A stretch of DNA of 26,104 nucleotides from JAFDVL01 sp043736395. Lineage in GTDB: Bacteria > Acidobacteriota > Blastocatellia > RBC074. How positions within the stretch are numbered: position 1 is the first letter of the stretch; each line of letters begins with the position of its first letter. The DNA is taken from NCBI GenBank assembly GCA_043736395.1, contig JAYTCQ010000303.1, positions 1-26,104 of the forward strand. The letters are read 5' to 3'. The position numbers and the translations under genes were made by a program. Below are positions 7,275 through 15,012 of the stretch, in pieces. The notes beneath the pieces were generated by a model that saw only the letters and a list, made by a program, of their open reading frames with translations, had not been told where the DNA came from and made no database searches.

Positions 7275-7309
7275 GATATTGGATGCTACATGCCAGATGT
7301 TAGATTTTG
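7275..7309. repeat. Degenerate GATGNNA heptamer array after frr
   Basis: Five consecutive 7-mers can be read: GATATTG 7275-7281, GATGCTA 7282-7288, CATGCCA 7289-7295, GATGTTA 7296-7302, GATTTTG 7303-7309. This is the same family as the element before pyrH, but as a single arm without an inverted partner. It runs straight into the terminator stem. Confidence 0.6.
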
Positions 7310-7352
7310 CAATGCGGATTGTCTAAACAAGGCAATCCGCATTGCCACTTTT
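7309..7352 (+). terminator. Terminator-like hairpin after frr
   Basis: The 13-nt arm at 7309-7321 is the exact reverse complement of 7333-7345, with an 11-nt loop. The tail is CACTTTTA, with a short T-run three bases after the stem. This is a plausible end to the rplM-frr transcripts before tRNA-Gly. Confidence 0.65.
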
Positions 7353-7406
7353 AGAGCGTTTTGTTAGCATTTGCGGCGTTGACAAAAAAATTGCTGCCAA
7401 CCTTGA

Positions 7407-7481
<75 letters not shown>

Positions 7482-7530
7482 AAAATCCCCCCTACTACAG
7501 CTTTTCGCTTCACTACGTTACAATTCAAAC

Positions 7531-8574
7531 GTGGAAAATTTACTTGGAAAATCTGAAGCAGAGTTAATCGAATTTGCTGCCTCATTAGGCGAAAAACCGT
7601 ATCGCGGCAAACAGCTTTATTTATCAATGTACGCTCGCCGAATTCTTGATGTTGAACAAATTACCGAGTTCTCGAAACCTCTCCGCGAAAAAGTCAGCGC
7701 ACACGCCACATTCACTGAAACCACCATTGCGAATGTTTTTAATTCATCCGATGGCACGCGCCGTTATTTGCTAAAACTCGGCGACGGCAAAGAAGTCGAA
7801 GCCGTTTTCATTCCCGAAGAAAATCGCAACACTATTTGCATCAGCTGTCAGGTCGGATGCGCTGTCGGTTGTACATTTTGCATGACCGCGCAGCTCGGCA
7901 TCAAGCGCAATATGACTGCCGGAGAAATTGTTTCGCAAGTCGTGCTTGTACTGAATGAAGTTTACGGCGCAGGCGAAAAACCTCCGCATCGCACCAACCT
8001 CGTATTCATGGGGATGGGCGAGAGTTTTTTGAATTACGACGAAGTGATGAAATCTATTCGCTTGCTCAGTGATGAAAAGGGCTTGAACATTCACCCGAAG
8101 CGCATCACGGTTTCAACGTCAGGCATCATTCCAAAAATTAACGAATTCGCGCAGGAAGAAATCAGGCCGCGCTTAGCCGTATCGCTGTCGGGAACGACCG
8201 ACGAACAACGTACAAAATTGATTCCACTCAATAAACGTTATGGTCTGGATGAACTAATGACCGCGCTGCAAAATTACACGCTCGGACGGCGCGAGAAAGT
8301 TACGTTTGAATACGTGATGCTGGACGGCGTCAACGACACCAACGAAGACGCGCATCGGCTGGTAAAATTGATCCATCGCTACAGCCTGCACGCGATGGTG
8401 AATTTGATCCCGCACAATCCCGCGCCAGAAATTCCATATAATGCGACTCCGATGGAACAGATTTTGCGCTTTCAAAATATCCTTGTAGAAAATAACGTTA
8501 CGACTTTTATTCGTACGCCGCGCGGACAAGATATTTCAGCGGCGTGCGGACAATTAGCCGCTCGTACTTCCTAA
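7531..8574 (+). CDS. rlmN: Dual-specificity 23S rRNA/tRNA adenine-C2 methyltransferase
   Basis: Radical-SAM methylase of the RlmN family, which makes 2-methyladenosine at 23S rRNA A2503 and in some tRNAs. The CX3CX2C cluster motif is VGCAVGCTFCMT (Cys110, 114 and 117 from the GTG start). Other landmarks are EKPYRGKQLY, FMGMGES, SVSTSG-like ITVSTSGIIPKI, VSLSGTTDEQR, and the catalytic Cys near the end in GQDISAACGQL (Cys339). An earlier in-frame start exists at 7429 but lies inside the tRNA, so GTG at 7531 is preferred. It gives 347 aa, typical for the family. No Shine-Dalgarno is visible, and a TACAAT at 7519-7524 would place the transcript start at the GTG, so the mRNA may be leaderless. Confidence 0.95.
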   Translation: MENLLGKSEAELIEFAASLGEKPYRGKQLYLSMYARRILDVEQITEFSKPLREKVSAHATFTETTIANVFNSSDGTRRYLLKLGDGKEVEAVFIPEENRNTICISCQVGCAVGCTFCMTAQLGIKRNMTAGEIVSQVVLVLNEVYGAGEKPPHRTNLVFMGMGESFLNYDEVMKSIRLLSDEKGLNIHPKRITVSTSGIIPKINEFAQEEIRPRLAVSLSGTTDEQRTKLIPLNKRYGLDELMTALQNYTLGRREKVTFEYVMLDGVNDTNEDAHRLVKLIHRYSLHAMVNLIPHNPAPEIPYNATPMEQILRFQNILVENNVTTFIRTPRGQDISAACGQLAARTS

Positions 8575-8592
8575 TCAGATTGGAGTTTTTCA

Positions 8593-9231
8593 ATGTCAGT
8601 CATCACACAAACCAATCTCAATACAATAGCGCAACCACTAATGACGCTTCGCAATATTACGTGGCAAACATACGAAAATTTGTTAGCGGATTTGGATGAG
8701 CAAAGCGGAGTTCATTTAACTTACGATCAAGGAGTGCTGGAAATCATGACGTTGACCCCCGAACACGAATCTATCAATCGTTACCTTTCCAGCCTGATTG
8801 ATTTACTGGTTGATGAATTAGGGAAAGATGTGCACCCTGTCGGCTCTGCCACATTTAAGCGTGCAGATGTTGAGCGTGGTTTTGAACCGGATTCATCTTT
8901 TTATTTTTCGCAAGCGACCCAAATGCGCGGGAAAAAACGGATTGACTTACGTGTTGATCCTGCCCCGGAATTGGTGATCGAAATTGATATTTCGCACGGC
9001 TCATTAGATAAACTTTCGATCTTCGCGCAATTTGGTATCACCGAAATCTGGCGCTATGACGGAGCCAAAATTCATATTTATCATTTGGTTGACGAAGCGT
9101 ATGAGGAAAACTCACAGAGCAACATTTTTCCAAAATTAACTGACAAGAAAATCGAAAAATTCCTCACCAATAGCCAAACAATGACTCGGCAGGAATTGAA
9201 ACAATGGCTCCAGCAAAACCTTATTGCTTAA
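8593..9231 (+). CDS. Uma2 family protein (DUF820, PD-(D/E)XK nuclease fold), copy 1
   Basis: The 212-aa protein has the Uma2/DUF820 layout: ITWQTYENLLADL, LTYDQGVLEIMTLTPEHE, then the nuclease-fold core EPDSSFYF (Glu98-Asp100) and ELVIEIDIS (Glu130-Asp132) with Lys140, followed by FGITEIWRYDG. These are predicted endonuclease-like proteins, expanded in cyanobacteria and other multigenic lineages, with no settled function. GGAG at 8582-8585 sets the ATG, 18 nt after the rlmN stop. It is a tandem paralogue of the next gene and probably cotranscribed with it and nadB. Confidence 0.85.
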   Translation: MSVITQTNLNTIAQPLMTLRNITWQTYENLLADLDEQSGVHLTYDQGVLEIMTLTPEHESINRYLSSLIDLLVDELGKDVHPVGSATFKRADVERGFEPDSSFYFSQATQMRGKKRIDLRVDPAPELVIEIDISHGSLDKLSIFAQFGITEIWRYDGAKIHIYHLVDEAYEENSQSNIFPKLTDKKIEKFLTNSQTMTRQELKQWLQQNLIA

Positions 9232-9247
9232 GAAGAAAGTAGGTATT

Positions 9248-9886
9248 ATGCAATTTCAATTTCTTCAAAATCTACCCGCTGGTAGCACGTTAATTTGTCG
9301 CGATGTGAGTTGGGATGAGTACGAAAATCTCTTAACCGAAGTGGGTGATGATAGTCATACGCGAATTAGTTATAACAACGGAAAGCTGGAAATTATGTCT
9401 CCTTCGAGAATGCATGAATTGTATAAAGGTTTGATTAGTCGTCTGGTTGATGTCTTAACGGAAGAGCTGAATTTAGAATATGTCAGCTTTGGTGCGATGA
9501 CCTGGCGGCGTCAGCAAAAGGCGAAAGGCACTGAGGCGGATGAGTGTTTTTATATTCAGAATTTCTTACGTGTTGCCGACAAAAAAGAAATTAATCTTGA
9601 AATTGATCCGCCGCCTGATTTAGTCATTGAAGTAGACATTTATCACGATTCCAGCAGCAAATTTTCAATCTATGCTGCCCTCGGCGTTTCAGAAATTTGG
9701 CAACACGATGGCAGCGAAATTCGTTTTTTTCATTTGATCGAAAATGAATATCAAGAGGTTTCTCATAGTGTGTGTTTTCCATTTCTGAGTTCACAAATCG
9801 TCACTCAATTTCTTACTCCTGTTGAAGGTAAAGGCACGAACGCCATCAAGCGCGATTTTCGCGCGTGGGTACAAGCAAATAAATAA
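9248..9886 (+). CDS. Uma2 family protein (DUF820, PD-(D/E)XK nuclease fold), copy 2
   Basis: The 212-aa product parallels the preceding gene: VSWDEYENLLTEV, ISYNNGKLEIMSPSRMHE, nuclease-fold residues in GTEADECFYI (Glu96, Asp98) and DLVIEVDI (Glu128, Asp130) with Lys138, and LGVSEIWQHDG. The paralogues are diverged, so the duplication is old. ATG at 9248 is preferred over an in-frame TTG at 9224, which would overlap the upstream gene. The stop is one base before the nadB ATG, implying coupled translation. Whether it is an active nuclease cannot be judged from sequence. Confidence 0.85.
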   Translation: MQFQFLQNLPAGSTLICRDVSWDEYENLLTEVGDDSHTRISYNNGKLEIMSPSRMHELYKGLISRLVDVLTEELNLEYVSFGAMTWRRQQKAKGTEADECFYIQNFLRVADKKEINLEIDPPPDLVIEVDIYHDSSSKFSIYAALGVSEIWQHDGSEIRFFHLIENEYQEVSHSVCFPFLSSQIVTQFLTPVEGKGTNAIKRDFRAWVQANK

Positions 9887-9887
9887 T

Positions 9888-11435
9888 ATGCCTGATTATA
9901 TTGTTATCGGTTCTGGTGTAGCAGGCTTGCGAGCGGCTGCTGAATTAGCTAAAAACGGAACTGTCATCGTCCTTACAAAAGAACGCCTCGACGAATCCAA
10001 CACGGAATACGCACAAGGTGGCGTCGCGGTAGTCCTTTCCGACGACGACGAAGTGAAGCTTCATTACGAAGACACGCTCATCGCGGGTGCTGGACTGTGC
10101 GATGAAAAAGCCGTACACGTTCTCGTCGAAGAAGGTCCAAAATACATCACCGAATTGATCGAGTTTGGCGCGCAATTTGACAAGGAAGGCGACGAGCTTT
10201 CCTTCACGCAGGAAGCCGCCCATTCGCGCCGTCGCATCATCCACGCGAAAGGCGATTCCACCGGACGCGAATTCGTCCGCGCTCTGATCGCTCACACCAA
10301 GAAAAATCCGAACATTGAATTGCAGGCACACGCGGCGACGATTGATTTGATTGTCGAAGACGGGCGCTGTGTCGGCGTGCGCTACATTCATCCCAACGAA
10401 AGCCTCCTGTGCGAAATGCGGGCACGTGCCGTAGTCCTCGCGACTGGCGGCGCAGGTCAATTATTTTCGCAAACTACCAACCCCAGCGTAGCCACGGGCG
10501 ACGGAATGGCGATGGCTTACGCGGCGGGCGCGATGATGTGCGATTTAGAATTCGTGCAATTTCATCCGACGGCGTTGGCGTTGCCGGATGCACCCAGATT
10601 TTTGCTCAGCGAAGCCCTGCGCGGCGAGGGCGCAATCCTCCGCAATCACGACGGCAAAGCCTTCGCTATCAATTACGACGAACGCGCCGAACTCGCGCCC
10701 CGTGACATCGTAGCCCGCGCCATCGTAGCCGAAATGGAACGCACGCACACACGTTGGATGTACCTTGATTTGACGCACCTGAAAGCGACCTTTGTGCGCG
10801 AACGCTTCCCGAAAATTTTCGAGACGTGTCTGCGCTACGGACTGGATATGACAAAGGATCAATTGCCCGTCAGCCCCGCCGTACATTACGTGATGGGCGG
10901 CGTACGCAGCGACACGCACGGACGCACTACGTTGCCGGGCTTGTACGGCGCAGGCGAAGTGACCTGCACCGGAGTCCACGGCGCAAATCGTCTGGCGAGC
11001 AATTCGTTGCTCGAAGGCTTAGTCTTCGGCGCACGTGCCGGAGCCGCCGCACTCGAAGATAATTTCCCCTTGTCCGACAAAGCCGAACCTGAACAACTGG
11101 ATTTTGATCTGTCGAAATGGCGACTTGACCCGCGCACCAAAAGCCGCGTGCAGGAATTGATGTGGAAGAAAGTCGGCCTCATCCGCCGCGCCGCAGATTT
11201 GAAATCCGCCATCACCGAATGCGAAGCGTTGCTCGAAGAAAATGTGAATCAACGCACCAAAAATTTCGTTACGCTGGCGAAGCTGATGGCGGAGGCGGCA
11301 CTGTGGCGCGAAGAAAGTCGTGGCGGCCATTACCGCGAAGATTTCCCGCACCGCGACGATGCCAAATGGGATACACATTCTGCCCAAGCGTTAGGCAATG
11401 AAATTTCCGCCGTAGAAAAAATCAACGAAGAATAA
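9888..11435 (+). CDS. nadB: L-aspartate oxidase
   Basis: The 515-aa flavoprotein oxidises L-aspartate to iminoaspartate, the first step of de novo NAD synthesis; NadA would use the product but is not in the window. The dinucleotide-binding VIGSGVAGLRAA (GxGxxG at residues 8-13) opens the protein, with EYAQGGVAVV near 40-49, the fumarate-reductase-family segment FVQFHPTAL, LLSEALRGEGA, and GVHGANRLASNSLLEGLVFGARAG near 365-388. The C-terminal helical domain ends SAVEKINEE. The ATG at 9888 directly follows the Uma2 stop (TAATATG), without its own Shine-Dalgarno. A decayed copy of its last about 80 codons lies about 110 nt downstream. Confidence 0.95.
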   Translation: MPDYIVIGSGVAGLRAAAELAKNGTVIVLTKERLDESNTEYAQGGVAVVLSDDDEVKLHYEDTLIAGAGLCDEKAVHVLVEEGPKYITELIEFGAQFDKEGDELSFTQEAAHSRRRIIHAKGDSTGREFVRALIAHTKKNPNIELQAHAATIDLIVEDGRCVGVRYIHPNESLLCEMRARAVVLATGGAGQLFSQTTNPSVATGDGMAMAYAAGAMMCDLEFVQFHPTALALPDAPRFLLSEALRGEGAILRNHDGKAFAINYDERAELAPRDIVARAIVAEMERTHTRWMYLDLTHLKATFVRERFPKIFETCLRYGLDMTKDQLPVSPAVHYVMGGVRSDTHGRTTLPGLYGAGEVTCTGVHGANRLASNSLLEGLVFGARAGAAALEDNFPLSDKAEPEQLDFDLSKWRLDPRTKSRVQELMWKKVGLIRRAADLKSAITECEALLEENVNQRTKNFVTLAKLMAEAALWREESRGGHYREDFPHRDDAKWDTHSAQALGNEISAVEKINEE

Positions 11436-11477
11436 TCAGTCCCACCTGCCGTAGCCGATAGGGCGAAGCTAATAAAA

Positions 11478-11534
11478 AAAGTGTATCGTAAACGTCCCGT
11501 TTGCGATTCCGAATGAACAACAAACGGGACGTTT
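11478..11534. repeat. Palindromic intergenic repeat (38-bp unit plus hairpin partner)
   Basis: 11490-11503 and 11521-11534 form a perfect 14-bp inverted repeat with a 17-nt loop. The first 38 nt (11478-11515) recur on the opposite strand at 21191-21228 with 36 of 38 identities. A seven-A run at 11474-11480 lies on its left side. It sits between nadB and the nadB fragment. Confidence 0.7.
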
Positions 11535-11545
11535 GTTGTTCGCTG

Positions 11546-11787
11546 CGCGCCGCCGATTTGAAATCAGCCATCACCGAATGCGAAGCGTTGTTAGAAGAAA
11601 ATGTGAATCAACGAACCAAAATTTCGTAACATTAGTAAAACTTATGGCGGAGGCTGCACTGTGGAGAGAAGAAAGTCGCGGCGGTCATTACCGCAAAGAT
11701 TTTTCGCACCGAGATGATGTGCAATGGAACGTGCATTCAACGCAGAAAATCGGAAACAGTTGTCTTGGCATTGTCAAAATTAGCTAA
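11546..11787 (+). pseudogene. Decayed copy of the nadB 3' end
   Basis: From 11546 the DNA matches the end of nadB (starting about 11188): first RAADLKSAITECEALLEENV, then after a frameshift KLMAEAALWREESRGGHY and DFSHRDD. The shift comes from one missing A in a run near 11622-11627. Similarity fades after about 11757. It has no start of its own. Many differences are synonymous or conservative, so it may derive from a diverged second nadB rather than a recent tandem duplication. It marks the left edge of the A/T-rich cassette. Confidence 0.85.
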
Positions 11788-11805
11788 AACGATTGATTGG
11801 TAGGA

Positions 11806-11811
11806 TATAAT
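11806..11811 (+). promoter_or_regulatory. Possible -10 box ahead of the cassette
   Basis: A perfect TATAAT stands at 11806-11811 in the gap before the methyltransferase, but no good -35 box is found 16-18 nt upstream. A second weak pair, TTGAAA (11881-11886) and TATTCC (11905-11910, 18-nt spacing), lies nearer the gene. Confidence 0.3.
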
Positions 11812-11969
11812 TAGTCTGTGAGTTTGATATTAAGTTGAATAAGAAAAAAACTGAACCCTGATTGCTTGTCATTCTCTGAATTGAAAGAGTACTATCCCTT
11901 CTCATATTCCTATGTCTTAAATGGGAAAAACGAAAACACCCTCGAACGGTAAACCAGAAAAAAACTGCA

Positions 11970-13187
11970 ATGCTTACAAGTGATATTTACACTAACTCTT
12001 TGGCTCGTTTCTACACTGAACAGGACGTGAGTGGTTTGCTCATTTCAAACCTACGTCCTAAAAAGCCGCAGACGATTCTTGATCTAGGTTGCGGAGAAGG
12101 TGCGCTAGCAATCCCAGCGATTCAACGCTGGAGTGATGCGAAGCTTTATACTGTAGACATCGATTCTCAAATTAAATCTGGATTGATCCCACGTAATAAG
12201 CAAAGACATGTCCATATTACTGCTGATGTTCTGGATCCTAATTTCCATAAGAAATTAGGTATCCGCAGGGGCAGTATTGATGTTGCCGTTTGCAATCCGC
12301 CATACATTAAAGTCCGCTGGAGGAAATACTACCAATCTCTACTAGAGGAAGTTGGAATTAGGAATTTTGAAGCCACAACCGAGCTTTGTGCAGATCTAAT
12401 TTTTTTGGCTCAAAACCTGCGATTTCTTAGGGAGGGAGGAGTTGCAGGCTTGATCGTTCCAGATGGAATCATCACAGGGGAAAGATCAAAAAGAATTAGG
12501 GAGGCATTACTCTTACACTATACGATTGAGAGGGTTATTCAGTTACCTCGCCATGCCTTTCTTAAAACAGAAGCCCAAACGCACATTTTAGTAATCAGTA
12601 AACGTAAAGGTTCATCAAAAAGAATCAGAGTTGATGAGTTACAAGATGATGGAGTTCTTAGCGAGCCTCTATATATTTCTCGGAAGGAAGGCATTGAGCG
12701 CTTAGATTACAGTTACCATAGAAATTCTTCAAAAGGTGATAAGTGTGCACCAAATAAGAAATATTTGGGTAATGTATTAGAATTTTTAAAGCGAGGGAAT
12801 GTCGAAATGGCTAAAGCACAGAGTGAAGGCTTGCCCGTGTTCCATACAACTCATTTTAGTCGCTGCGGAGCAAATCATTTTCTTGATGTTCCAGCAGATT
12901 TACAAGTTACCACCTCCCTTAAATCAAAAGGATATTTCATCGCACAAGAAGGAGATATTCTGATAGGTCGGGTTGGCAGAAACTATGAACAACAAATATG
13001 TATGATTACAGGAGGAGAAGTTATCCTTACTGATTGTGTTTTCTGCCTACGAGTACTTCCCAATAAGAGGAGGCAGGTTTTTAAAGCATTAGTTTCTGAT
13101 TACGGTAGAGCTTGGTTAAAGGGAGTAGGTCGAGGAGTAGGGGCACGTTATTTATCCGCACACACCCTTCTTGAATTTCCTCTATGA
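11970..13187 (+). CDS. Gamma-class N6-adenine DNA methyltransferase with C-terminal target-recognition region
   Basis: The 405-aa product has the gamma-class order: motif X-like RFYTEQDVSGLL near residue 13-24, SAM-binding motif I ILDLGCGEGALA (36-47), an acidic motif II in YTVDIDS, and catalytic motif IV NPPY (109-112). The 280-405 region, with GDILIGRVGRNYEQ and GVGARYLSAHTLLEFPL, resembles the target-recognition domain of HsdS or TaqI-type enzymes. It thus probably methylates adenine in its own recognition sequence without a separate specificity subunit. It lacks the HsdM N-terminal helical domain and has no nuclease domain. No clear Shine-Dalgarno precedes the ATG. It heads a three-gene cassette of lower G+C. 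It may be a solitary methylase, but the tight linkage argues for a shared system. Confidence 0.85.
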   Translation: MLTSDIYTNSLARFYTEQDVSGLLISNLRPKKPQTILDLGCGEGALAIPAIQRWSDAKLYTVDIDSQIKSGLIPRNKQRHVHITADVLDPNFHKKLGIRRGSIDVAVCNPPYIKVRWRKYYQSLLEEVGIRNFEATTELCADLIFLAQNLRFLREGGVAGLIVPDGIITGERSKRIREALLLHYTIERVIQLPRHAFLKTEAQTHILVISKRKGSSKRIRVDELQDDGVLSEPLYISRKEGIERLDYSYHRNSSKGDKCAPNKKYLGNVLEFLKRGNVEMAKAQSEGLPVFHTTHFSRCGANHFLDVPADLQVTTSLKSKGYFIAQEGDILIGRVGRNYEQQICMITGGEVILTDCVFCLRVLPNKRRQVFKALVSDYGRAWLKGVGRGVGARYLSAHTLLEFPL

Positions 13188-13212
13188 GAGATTGGGAGAT
13201 GCGATAGTATTT

Positions 13213-14997
13213 ATGAGTGAAAATGATAAAAAAAAAGAAGAGACGGTTGATCTCGAAAACGAGTTTGAACCTAGGGCTGACTATATCCCTGAGGGTGAAC
13301 TGCGTGAAAATACTGCTGTAACTGATTTCTTTGAGGATGTCCAAAAAAAATTAATGAGGAGTGGAACTCATTTAATTGTCGGGCCACGGGGATGTGGAAA
13401 AACGCACATGATGCGCTATACATGGCTTTCTTGCTTAGAAAATCAAAGCTACCCCTTCTGTATATACGTAACCTTTAATCGCTACTATAGGCTTGAGCCA
13501 CTTCTGAAATCCCGCTCCAATGCTATTGATCTTTTTCATGCCTGGGTGTTAGCGCGCATCCTTATGGGACTCTTTGCAACAGTTGAGGAAATTGATCGTC
13601 AAGATTCAAAAGTTAAGCAATCATCCTTTCTTGATAAGTCGTTGTTTAATAAGGAGGCAATTGGCTTCGGGGAGAACGAGTTAATATTATTGGTTGGAAA
13701 GCTCGAGCGAAATTTTGCCCTTTCAGAATCTGAGAACGAATTAGCCTCCTCGCTGACAATTGATGCAGTTAAGGACGTTATTCTCCGCCTAACCCAACTA
13801 GCTGGTCGTAAGAGGGCCGTTCTGCTTTTAGATGACGCAGCACTGACCCTGACTCCGGAATATCTCAAAGAGTTTTTTGATATTTTACGAGTAATAAAGT
13901 CTCCTTATTTAGCCCCGAAGGCGTCGGTTTATCCTGGTACTACGGATTACGGCCCCCGATTTCATCCAAAGCAAGAGGCTACTGAAATCCCGCTATGGTT
14001 AGATGTGGAAGATACTGATTATAGCAAGATTATGGGGAAAATTGCCGCTTGCCGGGTAGCAAATTTAGACACTATACCGCCTGATGTTGTTGAGTTATTT
14101 AAGTATGCAGCATTTGGTATTCCGCGCTCTTATTTGCAAATGCTCCATGATTATCAAGAAAAACCAAGATCAACTTCTCAACAAGCTTTTAATAAAATTA
14201 TTCAAGATTTTATTGAAGGTAGGAGGGCAGAGTTTCAGTCACTAGCACTTAAAGTTCCCCGATTTGCTACATTGATTAAGAGCGGCGAAGATGTTTTTAG
14301 AAAAATGGTTGCTGAAATCAAAAAAGCCAATGATGAGCTGATAAATAAGGCGGTAGCTGGGGAAAAAGGTGAGATACAACTAAGAATAGGTATTGATAAG
14401 GAGACTATTATTACTTATGCCGAACGAATGTTCCGTTTATTGATTGAAGCAGGATTACTCTTTGAAAAATCTGAAGTTTCACATGGCACAGATCGTAAAT
14501 ATCGTCGTTATATCCCACACCTCGCTGCACTCCTACAGGTACGGGCATTTTCAGGCGCAAGCAGAGGGATGTCGCCTGGTCAAATAGTAGATATCCTGAA
14601 ACAAACCGCAGCCAAACATCCTGTCCGCCGTTCATTGCAGAATCTAATGGGATCAACCGAGCTTAATAATCTTGGCTTTGATACTCCTCCATGCAACAGT
14701 TGTGGAACTAAACGGCTCCGGGACGATCAAAAATTTTGCCACGCTTGCGGTACTGAGTTAGTGGACTCATCAACCTATTCTCATTGCATGTCTATGTCAC
14801 TTGATACGGTACCAAATATTACAGAGTATCAACGAAACCAAATTAAGAAGGACTTGCCAAATCTTAGAACCATTGGAGATATTCTTGTTTATCAGGATCC
14901 TGGATCTGAGCTGCGTCGAGCTTATGGAATTGGCCCAGTGAAAGCGACAAGAATATTGGAAAGTGTAACTCGATTTGTTGATGAATTTTTATATTAA
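13213..14997 (+). CDS. ORC/Cdc6-like P-loop ATPase with zinc ribbon and helix-hairpin-helix
   Basis: The 594-aa product (from ATG 13213) has Walker A GPRGCGKT at residues 57-64, Walker B VLLLDDA near 203-209, a sensor-1-like KASVYPGTTDYGPRF near 236-250, and FGIPRS near 301-306, consistent with an ORC/Cdc6- or STAND-like ATPase. A probable winged-helix region follows (about 395-450). Next comes a CX2C...CX2C zinc ribbon (Cys494, 497, 509, 512) and a C-terminal helix-hairpin-helix, YGIGPVKATRI (571-581). The layout suggests ATP-driven nucleic-acid recognition. The frame is open upstream to TTG 13171, which overlaps the methyltransferase. The ATG with GGGAG 12-16 nt upstream is preferred. I do not recognise a named gene. 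Confidence 0.75.
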   Translation: MSENDKKKEETVDLENEFEPRADYIPEGELRENTAVTDFFEDVQKKLMRSGTHLIVGPRGCGKTHMMRYTWLSCLENQSYPFCIYVTFNRYYRLEPLLKSRSNAIDLFHAWVLARILMGLFATVEEIDRQDSKVKQSSFLDKSLFNKEAIGFGENELILLVGKLERNFALSESENELASSLTIDAVKDVILRLTQLAGRKRAVLLLDDAALTLTPEYLKEFFDILRVIKSPYLAPKASVYPGTTDYGPRFHPKQEATEIPLWLDVEDTDYSKIMGKIAACRVANLDTIPPDVVELFKYAAFGIPRSYLQMLHDYQEKPRSTSQQAFNKIIQDFIEGRRAEFQSLALKVPRFATLIKSGEDVFRKMVAEIKKANDELINKAVAGEKGEIQLRIGIDKETIITYAERMFRLLIEAGLLFEKSEVSHGTDRKYRRYIPHLAALLQVRAFSGASRGMSPGQIVDILKQTAAKHPVRRSLQNLMGSTELNNLGFDTPPCNSCGTKRLRDDQKFCHACGTELVDSSTYSHCMSMSLDTVPNITEYQRNQIKKDLPNLRTIGDILVYQDPGSELRRAYGIGPVKATRILESVTRFVDEFLY

Positions 14998-15012
14998 ATA
15001 GGCGGTGCTAGG

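Noticed and set aside
7379..7384. TTGACA upstream of tRNA-Gly as a -35 box
   Set aside because: A 17-nt spacing would put the -10 box at or inside the mature tRNA 5' end, and no -10-like sequence is there.
9945..11387. Several long antisense frames across nadB
   Set aside because: They are complementary-strand shadows of a G+C-rich conserved gene.
11921..11983. 20-codon frame (MGKTKTPSNGK...) ahead of the methyltransferase
   Set aside because: No ribosome-binding site, and it overlaps the methyltransferase start out of frame. A frameshifted true N-terminus is possible, but motif X near residue 13 already fits the ATG at 11970.
13171..13212. Extended start (TTG) for the ATPase
   Set aside because: The extra residues overlap and copy the end of the methyltransferase reading; the ATG at 13213 begins the polar N-terminus.
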